64,000 nt of DNA, taken from Xylanibacter rarus. Lineage in GTDB: Bacteria > Bacteroidota > Bacteroidia > Bacteroidales > Bacteroidaceae. The notes below the pieces were generated by a model that saw only the letters and a list, made by a program, of their open reading frames with translations, did not search any database and had not been told where the DNA came from. Location of the stretch: the NCBI RefSeq assembly GCF_001275135.1, contig NZ_LFQU01000006.1, positions 62,001 through 126,000 on the forward strand, in the 5' to 3' direction. Shown here in pieces: positions 37,530 to 46,336 of the stretch (positions are counted from its first letter, which is position 1; every line of letters begins with the position of its first letter). The translations under genes and the position numbers were made by a program.

Positions 37530-39071
37530 TTACTGTATCTTTTTAAGAAGACTTGCAATGCTTACCTTATCCTCAATAATGCCGTTGAGCTCGTCGATGC
37601 TGACTCTCTCCTGCTCCATTGTGTCGCGGAAGCGCAGCGTAACGGTGTTGTCCTTCAGCGTGTCGTGGTCAACGGTTACACAGTAAGGCGTACCTATTGC
37701 GTCCTGACGGCGGTAGCGCTTGCCGATAGAGTCTTTCTCGTCGTACTGGCAGTTGAAGTGGAACTTCAGGTTGTTTATTATCTCGCGTGCCTTCTCGGGC
37801 AGTCCGTCTTTCTTTACAAGAGGCATCACGCAGAGCTTGACAGGAGCCAGGGCTGCGGGCAACTTGAGCACAACGCGTGTCTCGCCGTTCTCGAGTTTCT
37901 CCTCGCAGTAAGAGTGGCACATGATTGAGAGGAACATACGGTCAACGCCGATAGACGTCTCGATGTCATACGGAGTGTAGCTCTCGTTGGTCTGCGGGTC
38001 GAAGTATTTGATTGAGCGGCCTGAGAACTTCTCATGCTGCGACAGGTCGAAGTCGGTGCGGCTGTGTATACCCTCAACCTCCTTGAATCCGAACGGCATA
38101 CGGAACTCGATGTCGGTAGCGGCGTTTGCATAGTGGGCCAGCTTCTCGTGGTCGTGGAAACGATAGTTCTCTGCGCCGAAGCCGAGGGCCTGATGCCACT
38201 TCATACGTGTCTCCTTCCACTTCTGGAACCACTCAATCTCTGTTCCGGGCTTAACGAAGAACTGCATCTCCATCTGCTCGAACTCGCGCATACGGAAGAT
38301 AAACTGGCGGGCAACAATCTCGTTGCGGAAGGCCTTGCCTATCTGTGCTATGCCGAAAGGTATCTTCATGCGGCCTGTCTTCTGCACGTTAAGGTAGTTT
38401 ACGAATATACCCTGTGCTGTCTCGGGGCGCAGATAAATCTTGCTTGCGCTGTCGGCTGTAGAGCCCATCTCGGTTGAGAACATGAGGTTAAACTGGCGCA
38501 CGTCGGTCCAGTTCTTTGTTCCGCTGATCGGGTCGACGATGCCTTCGTCGAGTATTATCTGCTTCAGCTCGTTGAGGTCCATGGCGTTCATAGCCTCGCT
38601 GTAGCGCTCGTGCAGGGCGTCGCGCTTCTTCTGGTTGTCGAGCACGCGTGGGTTGGTCTCGCGGAACTTAGCCTCGTCGAAAGCCTCGCCAAACTTCTTG
38701 CGGGCCTTCTCCACTTCCTTGTTTATCTTTTCCTCGTATTTTGCTATCTGGTCTTCAATAAGCACGTCGGCGCGGTAGCGCTTCTTTGAGTCGCGGTTGT
38801 CGATGAGCGGGTCGTTGAATGCGTCAACGTGTCCCGATGCCTTCCATATCGTTGGGTGCATAAAGATGGCCGAGTCGATGCCCACGATGTTCTCGTGAAG
38901 CAGCACCATGCTCTTCCACCAGTATTCCTTAATATTGTTTTTCAGTTCAACACCGTTCTGTCCGTAGTCGTAAACTGCGGCCAAGCCGTCATAGATGTCG
39001 CTGCTCGGGAACACGAATCCGTACTCCTTGCAGTGAGACACTATTTTCTTAAAAACATCTTCTTGTGCCAT
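37530..39071 (-). CDS. glyS: Glycyl-tRNA synthetase, alpha2 type
   Basis: The protein has 513 residues, the homodimeric class II form. Visible are the N-terminal VFPSSDIYDGLAAVYDYGQN, the motif 2 region (AQIGKAFRNEIVARQFIFRM, REFEQMEMQFF), motif 3 (TSIGVDRMFLSIM) and a C-terminal anticodon-binding domain (APVKLCVMPLVKK, IGKRYRRQDAIGTPYCVTVD). It charges tRNA-Gly in the cytoplasm. The leader contains a GC-rich hairpin followed by T residues, so attenuation is possible. The downstream FKBP lipoprotein is cotranscribed. Confidence 0.96.
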   Translation of the reverse strand: MAQEDVFKKIVSHCKEYGFVFPSSDIYDGLAAVYDYGQNGVELKNNIKEYWWKSMVLLHENIVGIDSAIFMHPTIWKASGHVDAFNDPLIDNRDSKKRYRADVLIEDQIAKYEEKINKEVEKARKKFGEAFDEAKFRETNPRVLDNQKKRDALHERYSEAMNAMDLNELKQIILDEGIVDPISGTKNWTDVRQFNLMFSTEMGSTADSASKIYLRPETAQGIFVNYLNVQKTGRMKIPFGIAQIGKAFRNEIVARQFIFRMREFEQMEMQFFVKPGTEIEWFQKWKETRMKWHQALGFGAENYRFHDHEKLAHYANAATDIEFRMPFGFKEVEGIHSRTDFDLSQHEKFSGRSIKYFDPQTNESYTPYDIETSIGVDRMFLSIMCHSYCEEKLENGETRVVLKLPAALAPVKLCVMPLVKKDGLPEKAREIINNLKFHFNCQYDEKDSIGKRYRRQDAIGTPYCVTVDHDTLKDNTVTLRFRDTMEQERVSIDELNGIIEDKVSIASLLKKIQ

Positions 39072-39109
39072 TGTTGTTTATTTACCTTAAATTTTTATTT
39101 CACAGAAAA

Positions 39110-39124
39110 GCCCTCTCTGAGGGC
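39110..39124 (-). promoter_or_regulatory. Terminator-like hairpin in the glyS leader
   Basis: On the minus strand GCCCTC-AGA-GAGGGC is followed by TTTTC, between the -7 boxes and the glyS ATG. It may be an attenuator. Confidence 0.45.
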
Positions 39125-39157
39125 AACAAAAAGTTATCGTATAAACACTTTTGCGTG

Positions 39158-39176
39158 CAAAGATAATGCAAAGCTA
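39158..39176 (-). promoter_or_regulatory. Two -7 elements of glyS, 11 bp apart
   Basis: On the minus strand TAGCTTTG and TATCTTTG both match TAnnTTTG, 11 bp apart, about 90-100 bp upstream of glyS. Confidence 0.55.
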
Positions 39177-39394
39177 CCGAAACACAAAACTTTTTCACAC
39201 ACATTATTATATTTATTTCGTCCTTGGCCCGTGCCGGCGGATGCCTGCCGCCATGCGGCGCGTTATGTTTATTTAACACGGAGACGGCTGCCGGTTTTTC
39301 GTTTTTCTTGACAATATAAATTTGTGAAATAGAAAACTTACGCCGAGAGATATGGGTTCGCGGACGGCATAAACGCCATGAAACGACCAAAAAC

Positions 39395-39730
39395 CGGCAT
39401 CCGAAAACATGAAATGCGGCCTTTCATGATGCAAAAGCATGCCTTTTGGCTACCGAAACATGGCCTTTTGCAGTGGAAAAAACAGTGTTTTACACCGCAA
39501 TTTGCGGTATTTTACATTATCTCATGCCGCCGCAGACCGCGCAAACAAGTATAAGCAACTGATTACCAAACACTTACACAAAACATGATTTATGCCGGTT
39601 TTTCATGTCTGAAGCCGGATTCTTGAGCAGCACGGGCATTCTGAGAGCGTCAAACGGACGGCAACGGGCATTTCCGGTTAACTTTATTTAACCTCGCACA
39701 GACCGTCCTCAACGGCATCTCAGCATAAGG
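39395..39730. repeat. Long intergenic repeat, copy 2
   Basis: This carries AAAAGCATGCCTTTT-type hairpins (39431-39473), then ACTGATTA at 39558 and ATTCTGAGAGCGT at 39638. These words have the same 80-bp spacing as in copy 1 (13357 and 13437). No gene is seen from 39177 to 40071. Confidence 0.6.
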
Positions 39731-39792
39731 CCGCGCTGCCGCTCCTTATATAAAAAATAAAATATTTATTTTGCATTGTCTCCGATTTTAGC

Positions 39793-39988
39793 TATCTTTG
39801 CATAAGATAAGCGGCATCTCAGCATAACACTTAAACATGTTTCAACAAACAGGTTTAGTGGTTCTGCGTTCGATTTGCATTATCTTTGCATAAGATAAGC
39901 GGCATCTCAGCATAACACTTAAACATGTTTCAACAAACAAGTTTAGTGGTTCTGCGTTCGATTTGCATTATCTTTGCATAAGATAAGC
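39793..39988 (+). repeat. 88-bp tandem repeat that duplicates a promoter
   Basis: Two complete 88-bp units (39793-39880, 39881-39968) and the first 20 bp of a third are nearly identical. A fragment (GGCATCTCAGCATAA, 39714-39728) lies upstream. Each unit starts with TATCTTTGCATAAGATAAG, so the -7 promoter box occurs at 39793, 39881 and 39969. The first has TTTG exactly 19 bp upstream. A fourth, imperfect TATCTTTT lies at 40046. All point at the topoisomerase gene. Confidence 0.85.
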
Positions 39989-40071
39989 CGCACGAAGGCA
40001 TCAAGCTAAAACAAGCCGGGCTGCAAAAGCCACACCGATTTGCATTATCTTTTCTACAGACATACATCATC

Positions 40072-42807
40072 ATGGACGACAATATTAAAGACCCCGAAAA
40101 CATAGAAGAGCAGGACATGCCCGTTCAGGACGACAGCAACGACATCGAACCCGAAAGCCACTCTGACTATAAGCCGGCCAACAGGTTTGACGCCTCTGCC
40201 GTGCATCATCTGAGCGGAATGTACCAGAACTGGTTTCTCGACTACGCATCATACGTTATCCTTGAGCGTGCCGTGCCCCACATCGAAGACGGACTGAAGC
40301 CCGTTCAGCGACGCATACTGCACTCTATGAAGCGCATGGACGACGGACGCTACAACAAGGTGGCCAACATCGTGGGCCACACCATGCAGTTTCACCCTCA
40401 CGGCGACGCATCTATAGGCGACGCGCTCGTGCAGCTCGGACAGAAAGACCTGCTCGTAGACTGCCAGGGTAACTGGGGAAACATACTCACGGGCGACCGT
40501 GCCGCCGCTCCGCGATACATCGAGGCGCGCCTGTCTAAGTTTGCGCTCGACGTGGTGTTCAATCCTAAGACCACCGAATGGCAGCTGAGCTACGACGGCC
40601 GCAACAAGGAGCCTATCACGCTGCCGGCAAAGTTTCCGCTGCTGCTGGCACAGGGAGCCGAGGGCATAGCCGTGGGATTGTCGTCAAAGATTCTGCCGCA
40701 CAACCTCAACGAGATATGCGACGCCGCCATAAGCTATCTGCACGGCGAGCCGTTTACGCTCTATCCCGACTTCCCGACGGGCGGAAGCATCGACGTGAGC
40801 AAATACAACGAGGGGCAGCGCGGGGGCACGCTGAAGGTGAGGGCAAAGATAGAAAAGCTCGACAGCAAGACGCTCGTGATACGCGAGATACCCTTCGGCA
40901 AGACCACAACTACGCTTATCGACTCGATACTCAAGGCCATCGAGAAGGGCAAGATAAAGGCACGCAAGGTGGACGACAACACGGCCGCACAGGTGGAGAT
41001 ACAGGTGCACCTGGCTCCCGGCGTGTCGTCAGACAAGGCCATCGACGCCCTCTACGCCTTCTCCGACTGCGAGATAAACATCTCGCCCAACTGTTGCGTC
41101 ATCGAAGACAACAAGCCGCAGTTCCTGACCGTGAACGACGTGCTGCGCCACTCTACCGACCGCACCATGGCCCTGCTGCGCAAGGAGCTCGAGATACGCA
41201 AGCATGAGCTGCTCGAGCAGCTCCACTTCTCGTCGCTCGAAAAGATATTCATCGAGGAGCGCATCTACAAAGACCGCAAGTTTGAGCAGGCTCCCGACAT
41301 GGACGCAGCATGCGAGCACATCGACAACAGGCTGACGCCGTTCTATCCGCAGATGATACGCGAGGTTACAAAGGACGACATCCTGCGCCTCATGGACATC
41401 AAGATGGCACGCATACTGAAGTTCAACAAGGACAAGGCCGAGGAGCTGATAGCCAAGATAAAGGCCGAAGTGGACGACATAAACCATAAGCTGAACAACA
41501 TGGTTGAGGTTACGGCCGACTGGTTCAGGTATCTGAAGGAAAAATACGGAGCCGCACATCCCCGACTGACCGAGATAAAGAACTTCGACACCATCGAGGC
41601 TACAAAGGTCATCGAGGCCAACGAGAAGCTGTATATCAACCGCAACGACGGCTTCATAGGCACCGGACTGAAGAAAGACGAGTTTGTGTGCAACTGCTCC
41701 GACATCGACGACATCATCATCTTCTACAAGGAAGGCAAGTATAAGGTGGTGCGCGTGGCCGACAAGATATTCGTGGGCAAGAACATCCTGCACGTGGCAG
41801 TGTTCAAGAAGAACGACCGCCGCACCGTCTACAACGTTGTCTACCGCGACGGAAAGCAGGGCAAATACTTCATGAAGCGCTTCTGCGTGACCAGCATTAC
41901 GCGCGACCGCGAATACGAGTTCACGCAAGGCACGCCCGGTTCGCGCGTGGTTTACTTCACCGCCAACCCCAACGGCGAGGCCGAGGTGATAAAGATTACG
42001 CTCGACCCGGCACCGCGACTGAAGAATATCTTTAAGGAGAAAGACTTCTCTGAGGTTGCCATCAAGAGCCGCGGGGCAAAGGGCGTGGTGATGACACGCT
42101 TCAACGTGCACCGCATATCGCTCAAGAGCCACGGCCACAGCACGCTGGGCGGACGCAAGGTGTGGTTCGACCCCGACGTCAAACGACTCAACTACGACAG
42201 CCACGGACGCCTGCTCGGCGAGTTTAACGAGGACGACAGCATACTGGTGGTGCTCGACAACGGCGACTTCTATCTCACCAACTTCGACGCCAACAACCAT
42301 TATGAAGACAACATAAAGATTATCGAGAAGTTCGACGAGCACAAGGTTTGGACCGCCGTGCTCTATGACGCCGACCAGCAGGGCTATCCTTACCTGAAGC
42401 GATTCACCATGGAAGCCACCAAGCGCAAGCAGAACTACGTGAGCGACAACCCGGCAAGCCGGCTCGTGGCGCTCACCGACGAGCCTTATCCGCGCTTCCT
42501 CGTAACCTTCGGAGGACGCGACGCATTCCGCGGCACGATGGAGATTGAGGCCGAACAGTTTGTAGGCGTTAAGGGATTCAAGGCCAAAGGCAAGCGCATA
42601 ACCAACTGGGAGACGGAGAGCATAGAGCAGCTTGAGCCGGCACAACAGCCCGAACAAGAGCCTGAAGACATCACACCTGAAGAGCAGCCGGCTGAAGAGA
42701 CACCGCAACAGGAGAACCTCGACCCCGATGCAGGCAAGAGCCAGCAGCAGGTGATAGACGAGATTACAGGACAGCTCAGCCTTTTCAACGACAATGAAGA
42801 TAATTAA
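40072..42807 (+). CDS. parC: DNA topoisomerase IV subunit A (GyrA/ParC family)
   Basis: The protein has 911 residues. It is the breakage-reunion subunit of a type IIA topoisomerase. The N-terminal core has YVILERAVPHIEDGLKPVQR, the quinolone-pocket helix HPHGDASIGDALVQLGQ, and the catalytic Tyr in RAAAPRYIEARLSK. The C-terminal DNA-wrapping region shows weakly repeated GyrA-box-like elements (AIKSRGAKGVVMTRF, GHSTLGGRKVWF). The acidic head and long Glu/Gln/Pro tail (EPAQQPEQEPEDITPEEQPA) fit the Bacteroidota ParC-like form rather than GyrA, but the two cannot be fully separated by eye. It heads an operon of four overlapping genes. Confidence 0.9.
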   Translation: MDDNIKDPENIEEQDMPVQDDSNDIEPESHSDYKPANRFDASAVHHLSGMYQNWFLDYASYVILERAVPHIEDGLKPVQRRILHSMKRMDDGRYNKVANIVGHTMQFHPHGDASIGDALVQLGQKDLLVDCQGNWGNILTGDRAAAPRYIEARLSKFALDVVFNPKTTEWQLSYDGRNKEPITLPAKFPLLLAQGAEGIAVGLSSKILPHNLNEICDAAISYLHGEPFTLYPDFPTGGSIDVSKYNEGQRGGTLKVRAKIEKLDSKTLVIREIPFGKTTTTLIDSILKAIEKGKIKARKVDDNTAAQVEIQVHLAPGVSSDKAIDALYAFSDCEINISPNCCVIEDNKPQFLTVNDVLRHSTDRTMALLRKELEIRKHELLEQLHFSSLEKIFIEERIYKDRKFEQAPDMDAACEHIDNRLTPFYPQMIREVTKDDILRLMDIKMARILKFNKDKAEELIAKIKAEVDDINHKLNNMVEVTADWFRYLKEKYGAAHPRLTEIKNFDTIEATKVIEANEKLYINRNDGFIGTGLKKDEFVCNCSDIDDIIIFYKEGKYKVVRVADKIFVGKNILHVAVFKKNDRRTVYNVVYRDGKQGKYFMKRFCVTSITRDREYEFTQGTPGSRVVYFTANPNGEAEVIKITLDPAPRLKNIFKEKDFSEVAIKSRGAKGVVMTRFNVHRISLKSHGHSTLGGRKVWFDPDVKRLNYDSHGRLLGEFNEDDSILVVLDNGDFYLTNFDANNHYEDNIKIIEKFDEHKVWTAVLYDADQQGYPYLKRFTMEATKRKQNYVSDNPASRLVALTDEPYPRFLVTFGGRDAFRGTMEIEAEQFVGVKGFKAKGKRITNWETESIEQLEPAQQPEQEPEDITPEEQPAEETPQQENLDPDAGKSQQQVIDEITGQLSLFNDNEDN

Positions 42808-43678
42808 GCTATTAACGCTCGCGGCCATGCTTGCCTCCTCTGCGGCGGCATGTGCCCTGCCCTGCGGTAACGGGCCTGAAGACGGGACGGCGCTGCACGG
42901 CAGCCTCAACACAGGCAACGTATATGCCCCCGACACCATAAGAAACAACAAGATAATAACCAACGCCCAGATGATAGGCATCGGGGCGGTGAACATTCTC
43001 GACACTTACCTCTCGCCCGAGAAGTATCGCGGCACCGAGCTGCGCTACATTTCACACACGCTGCGCGAGCGCAAGGACAGCCGCTGGTCGCGCCTGATAG
43101 TACATCAGGGCAACATGTCCTACAGCGACAACCGCTCGGGCAACGGCGGCGAGATAGCCGGAGCCTACACGTTCAGCTACGGCGTACACTACAACTGGAA
43201 CTTCTTCGACGGCAGCCTCAACGTCAAGGCCGGCGCACAGGCCGATGTCAACGTGGGCTTTCTCTACAACACACGCAACAGCAACAACCCTGCGCAGGCA
43301 CGCCTGTCGCTCAACATATCGCCGTCGGCAGCCGCCACATACCGCTTTCGCCTGTGGCAGCACAACTACTCGCTGCGCTATGAGCTGAGCGTTCCGCTCA
43401 TCGGCATGATGTTCAGCCCCAACTACGGACAGTCGTACTACGAGATTTTCAGCCGCGGCAACTACGACCACAACATCGTGCCTACCACCTTCGGCAGCAC
43501 GCCGTCGCTGCGCCAGATGCTCACCTTCGACTTCTCACTCGGCCGCACCACGCTGCGCCTTGGCTACATGGGCGACTTCCAGCAGGCCAGGGTGAACAAC
43601 CTGAAATATCATTCTTACTCTAACATGCTGCTCATCGGCATTGTCAGACAGTTCAACATAACTAAAATAGTACCATGA
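42794..43678 (+). CDS. DUF3316-like outer-membrane protein
   Basis: The protein has 294 residues with a signal peptide (MKIIKLLTLAAMLASSAAAC). The mature part has alternating aromatic beta-strands, ending FNITKIVP, as in small outer-membrane barrels. Sequence features such as TYLSPEKYRGTELRYISHTL and QGNMSYSDNRSGNGGEIAGA match the Bacteroidota DUF3316 family, whose function is unknown. The first 14 bp overlap the end of parC and the stop overlaps the start of the S41 protease gene (ATGA), so translation is coupled across the operon. Confidence 0.75.
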   Translation: MKIIKLLTLAAMLASSAAACALPCGNGPEDGTALHGSLNTGNVYAPDTIRNNKIITNAQMIGIGAVNILDTYLSPEKYRGTELRYISHTLRERKDSRWSRLIVHQGNMSYSDNRSGNGGEIAGAYTFSYGVHYNWNFFDGSLNVKAGAQADVNVGFLYNTRNSNNPAQARLSLNISPSAAATYRFRLWQHNYSLRYELSVPLIGMMFSPNYGQSYYEIFSRGNYDHNIVPTTFGSTPSLRQMLTFDFSLGRTTLRLGYMGDFQQARVNNLKYHSYSNMLLIGIVRQFNITKIVP

Positions 43679-44688
43679 GAAGAGTCTTAAACTTTCTGCT
43701 TCCGCTCATCGTGGCACTTGCCGCCGTGTCGTGTGTCGACGAAGAGGAATACAGCGACGACCCGCGCGGCAACTTCGAGGCGCTCTGGAAGATAATGAAC
43801 GAACACTATTGCTTCTTCGACTATAAGAACAGCGAGTACGGACTCGACTGGAACGAGGTGTATGCGCGCTACAGCCGGCAGATAGACGACGGCATGACGA
43901 GCACCCAGCTGTTTGAAGTATTGGGCAACATGCTCGGCGAACTGCGCGACGGACACGTCAACATGTACGCCTCGTTCGACCAGTCGCGCTACTGGAGCTG
44001 GAAGGAAGACTATCCCGCCAACTTCAGCGACTCGCTGCAACGGCGCTATCTCGGCACCGACTACAAGATTTCTTCGGGCATAAAATACCGCAAGCTCGAC
44101 GACAACATAGGCTACATCTACTGCGGATCGTTCTCCAACGCGATAGGCAGCGGCAATCTTAACGACATACTGATGGAACTCGCCACGTGCAACGCTCTCA
44201 TCGTTGACGTGAGAGACAACGGCGGAGGAATGCTTACCTCGGCCGAAACCCTGGCGTCGCGCTTCACCGACGAGGAGATTCTCGTGGGCTACATGCAGCA
44301 CAAGACAGGCCCCGGCCACAACGATTTCTCCGAACCGGAGGAGCAGAAGCTGAAGCCTTCGAGCGGACTCAGATGGCACAAGCCCGTGGCCGTGCTTACC
44401 AACAGGGCCGTGTTCAGCGCCGCCAACGAGTTTGTCAAGTATATGAAGTGCTGCCCCGGCGTAACCGTCATCGGCGACAAGACGGGCGGAGGCGCAGGCA
44501 TGCCCTTCAGCAGCGAGCTGCCCAACGGCTGGTCAGTGCGTTTCAGCGCATGCCCCATGTACGACCGCGACATGAACTGCACCGAGTTTGGCATAGAGCC
44601 CGACCATAACGTACAGCTCACCGACAGCGACTTTGCCAAGGGCCGCGACACAATAATAGAATATGCACGCAACATCCTTAACCAATGA
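43675..44688 (+). CDS. S41 family (tail-specific) protease lipoprotein
   Basis: The protein has 337 residues. A lipoprotein signal ends VALAAVSC (Cys20). The N-terminal helical part (NFEALWKIMNEHYCFFDYKN) precedes an S41 fold with DNIGYIYCGSFSNA, VDVRDNGGGM, the nucleophile Ser in RAVFSAANEFVKYM, and the general-base Lys in IGDKTGGGAGMP. There is no obvious PDZ insertion, so it resembles the short interphotoreceptor-retinoid-binding-like S41 group. Probable periplasmic endoprotease; the substrate is unknown. Four-base overlaps join it to both neighbours. Confidence 0.88.
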   Translation: MRRVLNFLLPLIVALAAVSCVDEEEYSDDPRGNFEALWKIMNEHYCFFDYKNSEYGLDWNEVYARYSRQIDDGMTSTQLFEVLGNMLGELRDGHVNMYASFDQSRYWSWKEDYPANFSDSLQRRYLGTDYKISSGIKYRKLDDNIGYIYCGSFSNAIGSGNLNDILMELATCNALIVDVRDNGGGMLTSAETLASRFTDEEILVGYMQHKTGPGHNDFSEPEEQKLKPSSGLRWHKPVAVLTNRAVFSAANEFVKYMKCCPGVTVIGDKTGGGAGMPFSSELPNGWSVRFSACPMYDRDMNCTEFGIEPDHNVQLTDSDFAKGRDTIIEYARNILNQ

Positions 44689-45494
44689 ACAACAGCAACA
44701 CTTCTGACACAATAAGGCTCGACAACCTTACCATAGGATACAAGACACACGACGGCATACGCACCGTGGCAAAGGACATCAACGCTTCTATAAAGAGCGG
44801 CAAGCTGACATGCCTCGTCGGAACCAACGGCATAGGCAAGTCTACGCTGCTCAGAACGCTGTCGGGATTTCAGCCACGGCTTGGCGGAAGCATTGTCATC
44901 AACGGCAGCGAGCTGTCGGGCTACACGCCGCGCGACCTCTCGCGCATAGTCAGCGTGGTGCTTACGTCGAGGCCGTCGTCGATAAACTTCACCGTAGAGG
45001 AGATAGTGGCACTTGGCCGCACGCCCTACACCGGATTTTGGGGAACGCTCAACGATGCCGACAAAGAGATTGTAAGCGAGAGCATCAGGCTTGCCGGAAT
45101 ATCCCATCTGGCCAAGCGCAACGCCATGTCGCTAAGCGACGGAGAGCGTCAGAAGATGATGATAGCCAAGGCACTTGCACAGCAGACGCCCGTGATAATG
45201 CTCGACGAGCCCACCGCCTTTCTCGACTATCCGAGCAAGGTGGAGACAATGCTCCTGCTGACACGCCTGTGCCGCGAGGAAGGCAAGACGATATTCATGT
45301 CGTCGCACGACCTCGAACTCGTCATTCAGCTTGCCGACATCTTATGGGTTATGGAGCAGGGCGGCACCATATCTGTAGGCACTCCAAAGGCTCTCGCCGA
45401 CGAGGGAACGCTCAGCCGCTTCATCGAGCGCACCGGCATAATGTTCGACAAAGAGGCAATGCGCATAACCGTATGCAAGAGCGGCGCCGACTGA
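44685..45494 (+). CDS. ABC transporter ATP-binding protein, FecE/FhuC/BtuD type
   Basis: The protein has 269 residues. Motifs: Walker A GTNGIGKST at 46-54, Q-loop region VVLTSRPSS, signature SLSDGERQKMMIAKALA, Walker B VIMLDEPTAFLDYP and switch SSHDLE. This is the type that powers uptake of iron-siderophores, haem or cobalamin with a FecCD/BtuC permease. No permease or binding protein is encoded here, so it must act with a partner encoded elsewhere. It overlaps the S41 protease gene by 4 bp and ends the topoisomerase operon, an unusual place for it. Confidence 0.9.
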   Translation: MNNSNTSDTIRLDNLTIGYKTHDGIRTVAKDINASIKSGKLTCLVGTNGIGKSTLLRTLSGFQPRLGGSIVINGSELSGYTPRDLSRIVSVVLTSRPSSINFTVEEIVALGRTPYTGFWGTLNDADKEIVSESIRLAGISHLAKRNAMSLSDGERQKMMIAKALAQQTPVIMLDEPTAFLDYPSKVETMLLLTRLCREEGKTIFMSSHDLELVIQLADILWVMEQGGTISVGTPKALADEGTLSRFIERTGIMFDKEAMRITVCKSGAD

Positions 45495-45520
45495 CATTTT
45501 AAGACGATATTAAAGCTGCG

Positions 45521-45550
45521 GGCATACACATTAATATGAATATGTATGCC
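45521..45550 (+). terminator. Weak terminator after the topoisomerase operon
   Basis: GGCATACA pairs with TGTATGCC around a 14-nt AT-rich loop; only a poor T-run follows. Confidence 0.5.
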
Positions 45551-45615
45551 TTGCTTAAAAAATTCCAAGAATTTATATTTTTTGTACACACCTGTGATAA
45601 GTCGTGATTAATTAT

Positions 45616-45623
45616 TAAATTTG
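45616..45623 (+). promoter_or_regulatory. -7 element of the response regulator gene
   Basis: TAAATTTG matches TAnnTTTG, 26 bp before the ATG. No copy of the TCTAAT half-site seen at mgtA is present here. Confidence 0.55.
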
Positions 45624-45649
45624 CATCAGAAACATAAAGTTCATAAGCC

Positions 45650-46336
45650 ATGCAATCCATACTTATCATAGAAGATGACAAAAGAGTGGCCGACCTGCTG
45701 AAAGCCGGACTTGAGGAAAGCGGATACCATACGATGGTGGCATACGACGGTGCCATGGGGCTGCGGCTGTTTGCATCCAACAGCTTCAATCTTGTGCTTT
45801 CAGACGTTATTCTTCCAAAGTTGGACGGTTTTGAACTTTGCAAGGAGATACGCAAGACCAATGCATCTGTACCCATACTCATGCTGACAGCCCTTGGCTC
45901 TACTAACGACAAGCTCGACGGTTTCGATGCCGGAGCCGACGACTACATGGTTAAGCCTTTCGACTTCCGTGAGCTAAACGCACGTATCAAGGCGCTGCTT
46001 AAGCGCAACACCAACATCGCGACAGAGCAGCCCGAGGAGCTGAAATATGCCGATCTGACGATAAATCTCAAAAGAAAGGAAGTCTGGCGAAACGGGGTAA
46101 TGATAAAGCTGTCGCCCAAGGAGTATAACCTGCTGCTGTATCTGACAGAGAATGCCGAGCGCGTGATAAGCCGCACGGAGATTGCGGAGAAAGTATGGAA
46201 CACCCACTTCGACACGGGTACAAACTTTATCGACGTCTACATAAACTATCTCCGCAAGAAAGTTGACAAGGAATTTGAAATCAAACTAATACACACAAGG
46301 CCGGGAATAGGCTTTATCTTCACCGACAAGCCATGA
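45650..46336 (+). CDS. OmpR-family response regulator
   Basis: The protein has 228 residues. The receiver domain has the acidic pair in LIIEDDKRVA, phospho-acceptor Asp52 in LSDVILPKLDG, Thr in LMLTALGS and Lys in MVKPFDFREL. A linker leads to a C-terminal winged helix (ISRTEIAEKVWNTHFDTGTN, RPGIGFIF). It overlaps its kinase gene by 4 bp. OmpR-family proteins bind direct repeats with 10-11 bp spacing. The mgtC-mgtA region nearby contains eight such half-sites, so it is the best candidate regulator of the magnesium genes. Confidence 0.93.
   Translation: MQSILIIEDDKRVADLLKAGLEESGYHTMVAYDGAMGLRLFASNSFNLVLSDVILPKLDGFELCKEIRKTNASVPILMLTALGSTNDKLDGFDAGADDYMVKPFDFRELNARIKALLKRNTNIATEQPEELKYADLTINLKRKEVWRNGVMIKLSPKEYNLLLYLTENAERVISRTEIAEKVWNTHFDTGTNFIDVYINYLRKKVDKEFEIKLIHTRPGIGFIFTDKP

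Noticed and set aside
41029-43005. 658-codon open frame antisense to the topoisomerase gene
   Set aside because: It is a shadow of a GC-rich coding gene on the opposite strand; the sense frame has all catalytic motifs and the antisense product resembles nothing.
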